A DNA stretch of 11,298 nt from contig JAJZMO010000113.1 of NCBI GenBank assembly GCA_021798235.1, positions 1-11,298 on the forward strand, given 5' to 3'. The stretch is from Acidobacteriota bacterium. GTDB lineage: Bacteria > Acidobacteriota > Terriglobia > Terriglobales > Acidobacteriaceae. The notes under the pieces are model-generated. The model saw only the letters and a program-made list of their open reading frames with translations. It ran no database searches and was not told the origin of the DNA. A program made the translations under genes and the position numbers. This document shows, piece by piece, positions 1 through 8,291 of this stretch (position 1 is the stretch's first letter; every line of letters begins with the position of its first letter).

Positions 1-1125
1 GAGCACAAGCTGGGCATTCGCGGCTCCTCCACCTGCCCGTTGATTTTGGCCGACTGCACCGTGCCGGTGGAGAATGTGCTGGGCGAGATTGGCAAGGGCC
101 ATCATATCGCTTTCAACATTTTGAACATTGGCCGCTTCAAGCTGGGCGCAGCCTGTGTGGGCGGCGCGCGCACCTCGCTGGCCAACAGCATCCACTATGC
201 CAAGGAGCGCAAGGCTTTTGGCAAATCGATCAGCGAGTTTGGCCTGATCCAGGAAAAGATCGCCGACTGCGCCGTCAGCATATATGCGGGTGAGAGCATG
301 GCCTATCGCACCGTGGGCATGATCGACGCCGCGCTGGCCGATGTGGACAAGCACGCGCCCAATGCTGCGCAGGAGATTCAAAAACGCATTGAAGAGTACG
401 CGGTGGAGTGCTCGATTCTGAAGGTCTGGGGTTCAGAGATGCTGGGCCGCGTGGTGGACCATGGCGTGCAGATTTTTGCAGGCTACGGCTATGTGGAGGA
501 GTATCCGGCGGAGCGCGCTTACCGGGATGCGCGCATCAACCGCATTTTTGAGGGCACCAATGAGATCAACCGGCTCATCATCACCGGCTGGGTGATGAAG
601 CGGGCGATGGGCGGGCAGTTGGCGCTGATGCCCGCCATTAAAAAGCTGATGGACGAGGTGCTGGCCGGGCCGGTGGCGCGCGAGGAGCGCGAGGGCGAAC
701 TGGCCAATGAATATGGGATGCTCTCGAATGCGCGCAAGCTGACGCTCTTTGCTGCCGGTGCGGCCACGCAGAAGTACATGCAGGCTCTGGCCGAGCAGCA
801 GGAGATCATGGCCGCGCTGGCGGAGATGATCGCAGAGATTTACGCTGTGGAATCGTGCCTGTTGCGCGCGCAAAAGATGTTGGACGCAGGCGGCGGCTCC
901 GCAGCGGAGCTGGCCGTGACAATGAGCCGCATCTACGCAGCGCAGGCCATGGAGACGCTGGAGCGTTGCGCCCGGCGCGTGCTGGCCGCTGTGGCGGAAG
1001 GCGATGCGCTGCGCACGCAGTTGACGATTCTGCGCCGGTTGGTGAAGTATGAACCCGCCGACACAATCGCCTTGCACCGCAGCGTGGCCCGGCGATTGGT
1101 CGAAGCGGGAAAATACACGATTTAA
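1..1125 (+). CDS. Acyl-CoA dehydrogenase, FadE/VLCAD-like (partial, 5' end outside window)
   Basis: The frame is open from base 1 and ends at TAA 1123-1125, giving 374 visible residues; the N-terminus lies off the left edge. It belongs to the FAD-dependent acyl-CoA dehydrogenases, which make the trans-2-enoyl-CoA in the first step of fatty-acid beta-oxidation. The visible part starts in the middle beta-domain (EHKLGIRGSSTCP, then VPVENVLGE, then FNILNIGRFKLG) and runs through the C-terminal helical FAD domain (ERKAFGKSI; GYGYVEEYPAERAYRDARI). The FEGTNEINR motif carries the expected catalytic glutamate (codon 550-552). About 190 residues follow this motif, more than in short- or medium-chain enzymes, as in the extended C-terminus of VLCAD/ACAD9 and Bacillus FadE-like proteins. 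That points to long-chain substrates, which is an inference. No frameshift is seen. Thiolase or hydratase partners may lie upstream, outside the window. Confidence 0.95.
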   Translation, partial: EHKLGIRGSSTCPLILADCTVPVENVLGEIGKGHHIAFNILNIGRFKLGAACVGGARTSLANSIHYAKERKAFGKSISEFGLIQEKIADCAVSIYAGESMAYRTVGMIDAALADVDKHAPNAAQEIQKRIEEYAVECSILKVWGSEMLGRVVDHGVQIFAGYGYVEEYPAERAYRDARINRIFEGTNEINRLIITGWVMKRAMGGQLALMPAIKKLMDEVLAGPVAREEREGELANEYGMLSNARKLTLFAAGAATQKYMQALAEQQEIMAALAEMIAEIYAVESCLLRAQKMLDAGGGSAAELAVTMSRIYAAQAMETLERCARRVLAAVAEGDALRTQLTILRRLVKYEPADTIALHRSVARRLVEAGKYTI

Positions 1126-1156
1126 GCCTGCTGGCATCGCGGCGGCTGGGTCGTCC

Positions 1157-1178
1157 GCTTTCGGGAAAGCGCTTCCCG
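1157..1178 (+). terminator. Possible hairpin (two competing stems) after the acyl-CoA dehydrogenase gene
   Basis: Thirty-one bases after the stop codon there are two overlapping, mutually exclusive stems. GCTTT/AAAGC has a 4-nt loop (1157-1170). CGGGAA/TTCCCG has a 5-nt loop (1162-1178). No T-run follows directly; the nearest is TTTTTT at 1201-1206. It is therefore not a canonical intrinsic terminator and could be only a 3'-end structure. The rest of the 1126-1338 gap shows no gene and no convincing promoter. Confidence 0.25.
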
Positions 1179-1338
1179 CATGCAACCTTGGCGCAGTATA
1201 TTTTTTGGTTCACGATTTTGCCGCAACAAAATTGCCTCCGATCTGTCTACACTAGGGGAGTTGTCTGTGCCGAGCGGTCGGGATGCAACCCCACGATGCT
1301 CAGCCTGGAAAACGCAAATGATGGTGGTGGGATAAGCG

Positions 1339-4176
1339 ATGAAAGTTCAGCAGAATTGGATGCAGCTTGGGCGTACCTTCGGCCTGGGGATGTTGTTTGC
1401 AGCCGTCGTCTCTACCGGTTGGGCCGTAGCGCAGAGTCGAGTGCAGAGCCGGATCCACGGGGCGATTCGCTCGGACCAAGTGGCGCTGGTGCAGGGCAGT
1501 CTGCATCCGATGACCGCCGTGGCGCACGATGAAGGCGCGCTGGAGGGTTCGTTTGCGATCCACGGCATGTCGCTGGTCTTCAACCGTTCCGTGGCCCAGC
1601 AAAAGGATTTGAAGAATCTGCTGGCGCAGCAGCAAACCACCGGCTCGCCCCTCTTCCACCACTGGCTGCAACCGTCGGATTTCGCCGCGCGTTTTGGTGT
1701 GAGCCAAGGGGATTTGCAGGCCGCTGCTGCTTGGCTGCGCAGCCAGGGCTTTACGATTGACCAGATTCCGCCCAGCGATGACCGCATCGACTTCAGCGGC
1801 ACGGCGGCGCAGGTGAATGCGGCCTTTCACACGGAGATGCACCGCTACAGCCTGCACGGGCAGCAAAATTGGGCCAACAGCACGGAATTGTCCTTCCCAC
1901 GGGCGATTGCATCGATGGTGATTGGCGTGCGGCATTTGAACACCTTCCGCACGCCTGTTCCGCAATGGAAGCGCTCGCAAGTTTTTATGCAGCGCAAGCC
2001 GGGATCCACACTGGAGCATCCTGAGTACACGGTGCAGGGGCAGAACGGTCCAATCAACTACCTTGCTCCCGCCGATATTCAGACGATCTATGACATCACG
2101 CCACTGTATAGTGCGGGCATTTCTGGCAAAGGCCAGTACATCGGCATTATGGGGCAGACAGACATCACGCAATATGAAAGTGACATACAAACCTTTCGAT
2201 CGCTCAGCGGGCTGAATGCCAGCAACCTGCCCACGCAGGTGGTGGTGCCCAATACGGGGACGACTGCGGGTGAGGCCGCGGCGGGTGCAGCCTCTGGGGA
2301 TCTGGGTGAATCGGATTTGGATCTGGAATGGTCTGGATCTGTGGCCAAGGATGCCACGTTGATCTACGTAACCGTTGGGAATAACACGACCAATGGGGTT
2401 CTGGATTCGTTACAGTACGCAATTCAAACCGACTTGGCCAACAACAATTCCAACGTGATTCCAGTGCTGAGCATTAGCTACGGCAACTGTGAGCAGCAAT
2501 ACTCACAAGCGGAAATTGTGACTCTTGTGCAATTGGGGCAGCAGGCGAATGCGCAGGGACAGACCATCGTTGCTTCTTCTGGAGACGATGGCTCGGCAGA
2601 TTGTGATGGTGTCGTAAATAACCAGACCGAATATGCGGCAACGCTGGGATTGGCTGTGGACTTTCCTGCCAGTAGTCCCTATGTAACGGCAGCGGGTGGA
2701 ACTTCCTTTGTGGGGGATTTGAGCAACCCTGCTCAGTACTGGGACGAGGCGGGCAACTATACGACCACTGCAGGCGCAACCAATGGGTCTGCGCTCTCCT
2801 ATATCCCAGAAGGTACATGGAATAACACGCCGACATATTCCGCTGCACAAGCCAACCAAGGGTTGGGCGCCGGAGGGGGAGGGATCAGTGAGATTTTTAA
2901 TGCTAGTCCGAATTATTCGATTGCGGCCTCTTCCCCTGCGACGCCTGTACTCCCGTCCAGCTTGAGCTATCTGGCAGCCAAGCCTGCATGGCAGAGTGGC
3001 CCCGGTGTTCCCAATGACAGCGCGCGCGACGTTCCCGATGTCTCTTTAGCCACGGATCCCAACCATGACGGATATGTGATTTGCACGGAGGAAACCAATA
3101 GCAGCGGTACAATCACGAATTCGAGTTGTAATGGTTCCAATCCCTACATGGATTCAAGCAATAGTGGCTATGTCTATGGGGGAACTTCAGTTTCCGCTCC
3201 GCAGCTTGCGGCCATGATTACGCTGTGGAACCAGGCAGCGGGGTATACGATCACTGCAACGCAGGGAGGCGGTGTGGGCAATGCGAACCCGCTGCTGTAC
3301 ACGCTGGCGCAGACCAATCCGGCGGCCTTTCATGATGTGATTCCAGGCACAAGCGTAGCCAACAATAGCAATGCGGTGGATTGTCAGCAGGGCACGCCGT
3401 CGTGCGTGGGGCCTTACACGTGTCCCCCCAACACCAACATCTGCTATGGCGTTATGGCCGGCTACAACACTGGTTCTGGCTACGACCAGGCCACGGGGTT
3501 GGGCAGTGTGGATGTGGCAGCGATGGCTGCGGCCTGGGGATCCGTTTCCACCTCTGGCAACGGGTTGAATACCTCGAACGGAACGCCTGCGGCGGACTAT
3601 CAGATTGCTGGCAACCCGGCGCAGGTGAATCTGATGCCTGGCGGCACGGCCACCACGGCGATTGATGTTACTTCGCTCAATGGATTCACGGGCACGGTGA
3701 CGCTGAGTTGCACAGGGCAATCTGCGCACGGCGTTTCCTGCTACTTTGGCAGCGCCGGCACTACTTCGACCACGGTGACGCTAGGCAGCGCGGGCGCAAC
3801 CGCCTCCACGACGCTCACCATTGCTGCAACCACTTCTGCAACGGCGCGGCTGCAGCAGTACTCCGCTCCGGCTTGGCAGCGACTGGGAGGCATGGCCTTC
3901 GCGGCGCTGTTCCTGATCGGACTGCCTGTGCGGCGGAAGTCGATGCGGAAGGCAAGCTTGTTGCTTCTCCTGCTGGCGGCCTCGATGGCTTGGACAATTG
4001 GATGTTCCAGCAGTTCCACGAAAAATGGAACCGGAGGCAGTGGTGGCGGTACGCTGGCCCCACCGAGCAACGGCCCAACCTTGAATGTGTCCAATTTTGT
4101 GATGGTGCAGGCGACGGCGACGGTCTCTGGCTCCACAGACACGCACTCGATTGATCTGATCTATAACCTGAACTAG
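1339..4176 (+). CDS. Secreted S53 (sedolisin/kumamolisin-type) serine-carboxyl protease precursor with C-terminal Ig-like and membrane-hairpin module
   Basis: This is a 945-residue acid endopeptidase precursor. ATG 1339 is the first start after an in-frame TAA at 1333-1335, with a weak purine-rich GGTGGG upstream. Residues 1-31 form a signal peptide ending AVA|Q. Residues about 45-210 resemble the pro-kumamolisin activation domain. The catalytic domain covers about 235-737: Glu324 and Asp328 (GESDLD, the E-x3-D pair), oxyanion Asp416 (SSGDDG) and nucleophile Ser617 (GGTSVSAP). Asp666 (FHDV) and Asp716 (GYDQATGLG) fit the family's C-terminal calcium site. These assignments come from motif recall. 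An Ig-like domain follows (about 753-836), then two hydrophobic helices (849-864 and 872-888) around a basic loop, a GC-Ser stretch at Cys889, a Gly-rich linker and two more beta-like strands to the end. The enzyme is probably exported and anchored by this tail. S53 proteases work at low pH, which fits an acidophile. Confidence 0.93.
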   Translation: MKVQQNWMQLGRTFGLGMLFAAVVSTGWAVAQSRVQSRIHGAIRSDQVALVQGSLHPMTAVAHDEGALEGSFAIHGMSLVFNRSVAQQKDLKNLLAQQQTTGSPLFHHWLQPSDFAARFGVSQGDLQAAAAWLRSQGFTIDQIPPSDDRIDFSGTAAQVNAAFHTEMHRYSLHGQQNWANSTELSFPRAIASMVIGVRHLNTFRTPVPQWKRSQVFMQRKPGSTLEHPEYTVQGQNGPINYLAPADIQTIYDITPLYSAGISGKGQYIGIMGQTDITQYESDIQTFRSLSGLNASNLPTQVVVPNTGTTAGEAAAGAASGDLGESDLDLEWSGSVAKDATLIYVTVGNNTTNGVLDSLQYAIQTDLANNNSNVIPVLSISYGNCEQQYSQAEIVTLVQLGQQANAQGQTIVASSGDDGSADCDGVVNNQTEYAATLGLAVDFPASSPYVTAAGGTSFVGDLSNPAQYWDEAGNYTTTAGATNGSALSYIPEGTWNNTPTYSAAQANQGLGAGGGGISEIFNASPNYSIAASSPATPVLPSSLSYLAAKPAWQSGPGVPNDSARDVPDVSLATDPNHDGYVICTEETNSSGTITNSSCNGSNPYMDSSNSGYVYGGTSVSAPQLAAMITLWNQAAGYTITATQGGGVGNANPLLYTLAQTNPAAFHDVIPGTSVANNSNAVDCQQGTPSCVGPYTCPPNTNICYGVMAGYNTGSGYDQATGLGSVDVAAMAAAWGSVSTSGNGLNTSNGTPAADYQIAGNPAQVNLMPGGTATTAIDVTSLNGFTGTVTLSCTGQSAHGVSCYFGSAGTTSTTVTLGSAGATASTTLTIAATTSATARLQQYSAPAWQRLGGMAFAALFLIGLPVRRKSMRKASLLLLLLAASMAWTIGCSSSSTKNGTGGSGGGTLAPPSNGPTLNVSNFVMVQATATVSGSTDTHSIDLIYNLN

Positions 4177-4180
4177 CTTG

Positions 4181-4237
4181 GATATTGGTGAGGCTACCCG
4201 TGCAGGGCATGGGCCTGAGGGCAGCCTCGCCAATGTT
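4181..4237 (+). terminator. Long stem-loop just after the S53 protease gene
   Basis: A 15-bp stem (4181-4195 with 4223-4237, including three G-T wobbles) closes a 27-nt loop that can form further CCC/GGG pairs. It begins 4 nt after the protease stop codon. The position suits transcript-end formation or mRNA 3' protection. No T-tract follows the 3' arm (the next bases are ACGGCGG), so it is not a textbook rho-independent terminator. Confidence 0.5.
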
Positions 4238-4274
4238 ACGGCGGCACGCGCCCTTAAAAAATCTGGCATAAGTA

Positions 4275-4300
4275 TGTAACCTGACGGGCATTTTTGTCTC
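4275..4300 (+). promoter_or_regulatory. Candidate ECF-type promoter upstream of the sigma factor gene
   Basis: TGTAAC (4275-4280) resembles ECF-sigma -35 elements of the TGWAAC type. After 15 nt comes GTCTC (4296-4300), which could act as a -10 element. It lies about 80 nt before the sigma factor start. Many ECF genes are autoregulated, so such a site is expected here. The match rests on one hexamer, a non-standard -10 and a slightly short spacer, so confidence is low. Confidence 0.22.
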
Positions 4301-4381
4301 TAACAAGAGAGAACTGCGCGCGGACGGGGATTTCTGCCCGGTCGCGAGGGTCTGGACCGAAGCGAGGGATGTACATCGCCC

Positions 4382-5056
4382 ATGGCGAAAGCTGAAGCAA
4401 CGCCGGAGCAGCAGACGCAGGTAGAGGTGCGCCAGGCGCTGGAGACTGCGCTGATTGGGCGCATCCTGGCCGGGGAGCGCAACTGTTTCCATGACCTAAT
4501 TCGCCCCTATGAGCGGCGCATTTACGTTACCGTGTTTTCCATGGTGCGCAATGCTGGCGAGGCTGAAGAGATTGTGCAGGAGACGATGCTCAAGGCCTAC
4601 CGCAGCCTCTCTGGCTTTCGCGGTGAGTCCAAGTTTAGCAGCTGGCTGACGGCCATTGCGTTGAATGAAGCGCGTGCCTGTCTGCGTAAGGCGGGGCGGC
4701 AGGACACGTTCTCCGTGGATGCGGAGTTTGAAAACGAAGAAGGCGAGTGTCAGCCCTTTCAGTTGCGCGACTGGCGCGAGATTCCCTTGGAGATGCTGGA
4801 GCGCAACAACCTTGCCAGACTCTTGCAGGACGCCATTCAGGAGCTGCCGGAAAAATATCGCACCGTATTTGTGCTGCGCGATGTGGAAGAGATGAGCATT
4901 GAAGAGACGGCGCGGCTGCTGGGGTTGGAGCCGGGCAATGTAAAAATCCGGCTGCACCGGGCGCGCATGATGCTGCAAAACCGTCTGGCACCCGCACTGC
5001 AAAGGGAGAATCCGGCGCGCAGAGGCATCTGGGCGTTTCTAAGGAGGAGGCCATGA
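4382..5056 (+). CDS. ECF-family RNA polymerase sigma factor (sigma-70 family, RpoE-like)
   Basis: This 224-residue protein has the two-domain layout of extracytoplasmic-function sigma factors. Region 2 is at about 35-103 (FHDLIRPYERRIY; AEEIVQETMLKAYRS; GESKFSSWLTAIALNEAR), for core polymerase and -10 binding. Region 4 is at about 148-203 (ELPEKYRTVFVLRDVEEMS, then an HTH in SIEETARLLGLEPGNVKIRLHRAR), for the -35 element. An acidic linker lies between them (about 112-122). Length is normal apart from a roughly 30-residue N-terminal and a basic C-terminal extension. The stop overlaps the next start as ATGA, so translation is probably coupled to the zinc-finger partner, the usual sigma/anti-sigma arrangement. 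A GCGAGGG stretch lies 13 nt before ATG 4382, rather far for a ribosome site. The stimulus and exact ECF group cannot be told from the sequence. Confidence 0.93.
   Translation: MAKAEATPEQQTQVEVRQALETALIGRILAGERNCFHDLIRPYERRIYVTVFSMVRNAGEAEEIVQETMLKAYRSLSGFRGESKFSSWLTAIALNEARACLRKAGRQDTFSVDAEFENEEGECQPFQLRDWREIPLEMLERNNLARLLQDAIQELPEKYRTVFVLRDVEEMSIEETARLLGLEPGNVKIRLHRARMMLQNRLAPALQRENPARRGIWAFLRRRP
5041..5050 (+). promoter_or_regulatory. Strong Shine-Dalgarno site for the anti-sigma gene
   Basis: AAGGAGGAGG lies immediately before ATG 5053, inside the last codons of the sigma factor gene. It is the clearest ribosome-binding site in the window and fixes the downstream start. The overlap and strong site suggest the anti-sigma is made in at least equal amount to its sigma. 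Confidence 0.7.
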
Positions 5057-5298
5057 GGATCGATTGCCAAGAGGCATGGAAGGCGCTTTCGGCCTACCTC
5101 GACGGATACATTGACCCGGTGCTGCGTGCGCAGATCGAGCGTCACGTTCAGTTTTGCGAGGTCTGCTCGGCGGTGCTGGATTCCACGCGCAACATTTTGT
5201 ATTTGACCGCGGATGACCGCGTCTTTGAACTGCCCGGAAACTTTAGTGAGCGACTGCACGCACGCATCGACGAAGTATTGCAACGCGAGGCTCCGTAA
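5053..5298 (+). CDS. Putative anti-sigma factor, soluble zf-HC2 zinc-finger type
   Basis: This 81-residue protein overlaps the sigma gene by 4 nt. It carries the zinc-binding anti-sigma signature: Cys5, then His31-x3-Cys35-x2-Cys38 (HVQFCEVC) after an amphipathic helix (AYLDGYIDPVLRAQIERH). Such domains bind region 4 or the linker of the partner sigma and hold it inactive. No transmembrane helix follows the finger; the rest is a short, partly helical tail (about 60-78). This makes it a soluble, cytoplasmic type like RsrA or ChrR-N rather than a membrane-bound RseA-like sensor. The Cys/His cluster could make it redox- or metal-responsive, as in RsrA, but nothing in the sequence proves that. 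The pairing with the sigma factor is inferred from gene order. Confidence 0.85.
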   Translation: MRIDCQEAWKALSAYLDGYIDPVLRAQIERHVQFCEVCSAVLDSTRNILYLTADDRVFELPGNFSERLHARIDEVLQREAP

Positions 5299-5327
5299 AC
5301 CGGGCCGGTTGTACGGCAAGGGGAAGA

Positions 5328-5771
5328 TTAAAAGCCCAAGCCGTGCAGCTTGTGGTTCAACACATCTCCGGCAATCATCACCAGAGTGAGCAGGGACGTG
5401 ACGAGCTGGATGCGCTGCACGTGGCGCTCCCGCACAGATAAAGGTTGTATGCGCCATTGCGCTGCAGGCCGGGCGCGAAGCCGTCTCGCGTGCACGTACA
5501 GGTACAGATTCAGCAAGGACAGGCCGCCGGCGATGATAAAAAACGGAACCCGCAATTTGTCCTGATGGAAAAATTCAAACGGTCCTGCCAGCGCGGCAGA
5601 AAAAACAGCGACCGCGCCGAAGGCGGTACGCAATCCACTGAGCGAGAGAAAAAAGAAGCAGGGAACGACCTGCAAGGATGTGGCTGTGAGGGGAAGCCAG
5701 CGCAACAGCCACGGCATGGAATTGTTTGCAGGTGCAGCGGTCTGTGCGTTTTGCTGGATTTCAGGTTGCAT
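5328..5771 (-). CDS. Four-helix membrane protein of unknown function, downstream of ffh
   Basis: I do not recognise this 147-residue protein. Four hydrophobic segments stand out at about 27-46, 48-68, 74-94 and 121-138. A polar Gln/Asn/Ala-rich N-terminus precedes them, and a basic loop (about 95-120: HARRLRARP, RIQPLSVRERHVQR) sits between helices 3 and 4. By the positive-inside rule that loop faces the cytoplasm. No catalytic or binding motif is visible. The start at 5771 has a good ribosome site, AAGGGGGA at 5776-5783 on the minus strand, 4 nt upstream of the ATG. It begins 27 nt after the ffh stop and is probably co-transcribed. It converges with the anti-sigma gene across 29 nt without a clear terminator. 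I judge it real from its ribosome site, hydrophobic pattern and snug placement. Confidence 0.72.
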   Translation of the reverse strand: MQPEIQQNAQTAAPANNSMPWLLRWLPLTATSLQVVPCFFFLSLSGLRTAFGAVAVFSAALAGPFEFFHQDKLRVPFFIIAGGLSLLNLYLYVHARRLRARPAAQWRIQPLSVRERHVQRIQLVTSLLTLVMIAGDVLNHKLHGLGF

Positions 5772-5798
5772 GGCGTCCCCCTTCGCATGGAAAGATGT

Positions 5799-7178
<1,380 letters not shown>

Positions 7179-7192
7179 GATGGTCTGCAGCT

Positions 7193-7201
7193 AGTGTACC
7201 A
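7193..7201 (-). promoter_or_regulatory. Candidate extended -10 promoter for ffh
   Basis: Read on the minus strand the bases are TGGTACACT, which fits the extended -10 pattern TGnTAnAnT. No convincing -35 hexamer lies 16-18 nt upstream. A start point about 7 nt downstream would leave an ffh leader of only about 7-9 nt, in keeping with the missing ribosome site. The evidence is a short motif match only. Confidence 0.25.
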
Positions 7202-7230
7202 AGCGAGTGCGCGGGCCGTGTGTGTCGGGC

Positions 7231-7236
7231 TATGAT
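7231..7236 (+). promoter_or_regulatory. Candidate -10 box for the Gfo/Idh/MocA oxidoreductase gene
   Basis: TATGAT matches the TATAAT consensus at five of six positions and ends 9 nt before ATG 7246. Transcription from it would give an almost leaderless mRNA. The -35 region (around 7208-7213) is GC-rich and unlike TTGACA, so support is weak. Confidence 0.22.
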
Positions 7237-7245
7237 CAGAGCACG

Positions 7246-8280
7246 ATGAAACTACGCGCGGGATTGATTGGTTATGGATTGGCGGGGCGGGTATTTCACG
7301 CGCCCCTGTTACAAGCGGCGGGCATTGATGTCGCACAGGTGGCCAGCAGCCGGGCCGATGAGGTGCGGCGCGACCTCCCGGAAGCCAAAGTTGTGGCTGA
7401 CCCCATGGCCGTGGCGACCAGCCCGGATGTGGATTTGGTCGTGGTTGCTTCGCCAAACGACACACATCATTCGCTGGGGATGGCTGCATTGCGTGCGGGC
7501 CGCGCCGTGGTCATCGACAAACCCTTTGCGCGCACAGTGACTGAGGCGGAGGAGTTGATTGCCACGGCCCATGCACAGAAAAAACTGCTCAGCGTTTTTC
7601 ACAATCGACGCTGGGACAGTGATTTTCTTACGCTGAAAGACTGCATTCAGCGCGGTGATCTGGGTGAGGTGGTCAGCTATCAATGCCGTTTTGATCGCTA
7701 TCGGTTGCAGGTGCAAGATCGCTGGCGCGAACGGCCAGCGCTGGGTGGTGGCATTTTTTTTGATCTGGGGCCGCACTTGATCGATCAGGCATTGCAGCTC
7801 TTCGGCTGGCCAGAGTGGATCTTTGCGGATTTGAATTGGCAGCGCCCTGGCACGCAAGTGGACGATGATTTTCGATTGGTTATGGGCAAGGGCAGACTGC
7901 GTATGATACTGGGGGCAACGATTCTTGCCGCGCAGCCAGAGCCGAAGTTTGTGGTGCACGGCACGGGCGGATCCTTTGTGAAGTCGGGCATGGATGTGCA
8001 GGAAGATCAACTGAAGGCGGGGCTGCGTCCGGGCGATGCTGGTTTTGGCGTGGAGCCGACAGCCCACGCAGCCAGCGTGACCACGGAGCGTGATGGAAAT
8101 ATGCGTACGCAGATCGCACCCACGCTTTCGGGCCAATATGTTGCCTATTATGCAGGCATTCGTGCGGCGCTGGAGAGCGGACAGCCAGAGCCGGTGCAGG
8201 CGGAAAGTGCATTGCAGACGATGCGCATTTTGGAATTGGCTCTGGTGAGCCAAAGCGCAGGACGCAAGATTTTGCTGTAG
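7246..8280 (+). CDS. Gfo/Idh/MocA-family NAD(P)-dependent oxidoreductase, YdgJ-like
   Basis: This 344-residue protein starts at ATG 7246, which gives the usual MKLRAGLIGYG N-terminus; upstream in-frame GTG codons would add unrelated residues. Residues 1-120 form the nucleotide-binding Rossmann fold, with GYGLAG at 9-14 and DKPFA at 91-95, the latter carrying the catalytic-type Lys92. The C-terminal alpha/beta substrate domain has Asp173-x3-His177 (FFDLGPHLIDQ), matching the K/D/H active-site set of inositol and sugar dehydrogenases. The stretch LSVFHNRRWDSDFLTLK (115-131) and overall length match my memory of E. coli YdgJ very closely; that family includes scyllo-inositol and related polyol dehydrogenases. 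The substrate is unknown. The gene diverges from ffh and its 3' end converges with pyrD across 11 nt. Confidence 0.93.
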   Translation: MKLRAGLIGYGLAGRVFHAPLLQAAGIDVAQVASSRADEVRRDLPEAKVVADPMAVATSPDVDLVVVASPNDTHHSLGMAALRAGRAVVIDKPFARTVTEAEELIATAHAQKKLLSVFHNRRWDSDFLTLKDCIQRGDLGEVVSYQCRFDRYRLQVQDRWRERPALGGGIFFDLGPHLIDQALQLFGWPEWIFADLNWQRPGTQVDDDFRLVMGKGRLRMILGATILAAQPEPKFVVHGTGGSFVKSGMDVQEDQLKAGLRPGDAGFGVEPTAHAASVTTERDGNMRTQIAPTLSGQYVAYYAGIRAALESGQPEPVQAESALQTMRILELALVSQSAGRKILL

Positions 8281-8291
8281 GCAGGTCGCAG

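Noticed and set aside
433..1185. Long minus-strand open frame (about 250 codons) opposite the acyl-CoA dehydrogenase.
   Set aside because: It lies opposite a clear conserved gene, its translation is His/Arg/Gln-rich with no motif, and it is the usual third-position shadow of GC-rich coding DNA.
1201..1253. T-run and TACACT considered as a promoter for the protease gene.
   Set aside because: No -35-like hexamer sits at a proper distance from TACACT, and the T-run is not preceded directly by a stem.
1300..2190. Minus-strand open frame of about 296 codons opposite the start of the S53 protease gene.
   Set aside because: The composition is His/Arg-rich without recognisable domains, and the plus strand encodes a conserved signal peptide and pro-domain over the same bases.
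5298..5310. Palindrome AACCGG-G-CCGGTT between the convergent anti-sigma and membrane protein genes, considered as a bidirectional terminator.
   Set aside because: The centre is a single base, so a real hairpin keeps only about four pairs, and no T-tract follows on either strand.
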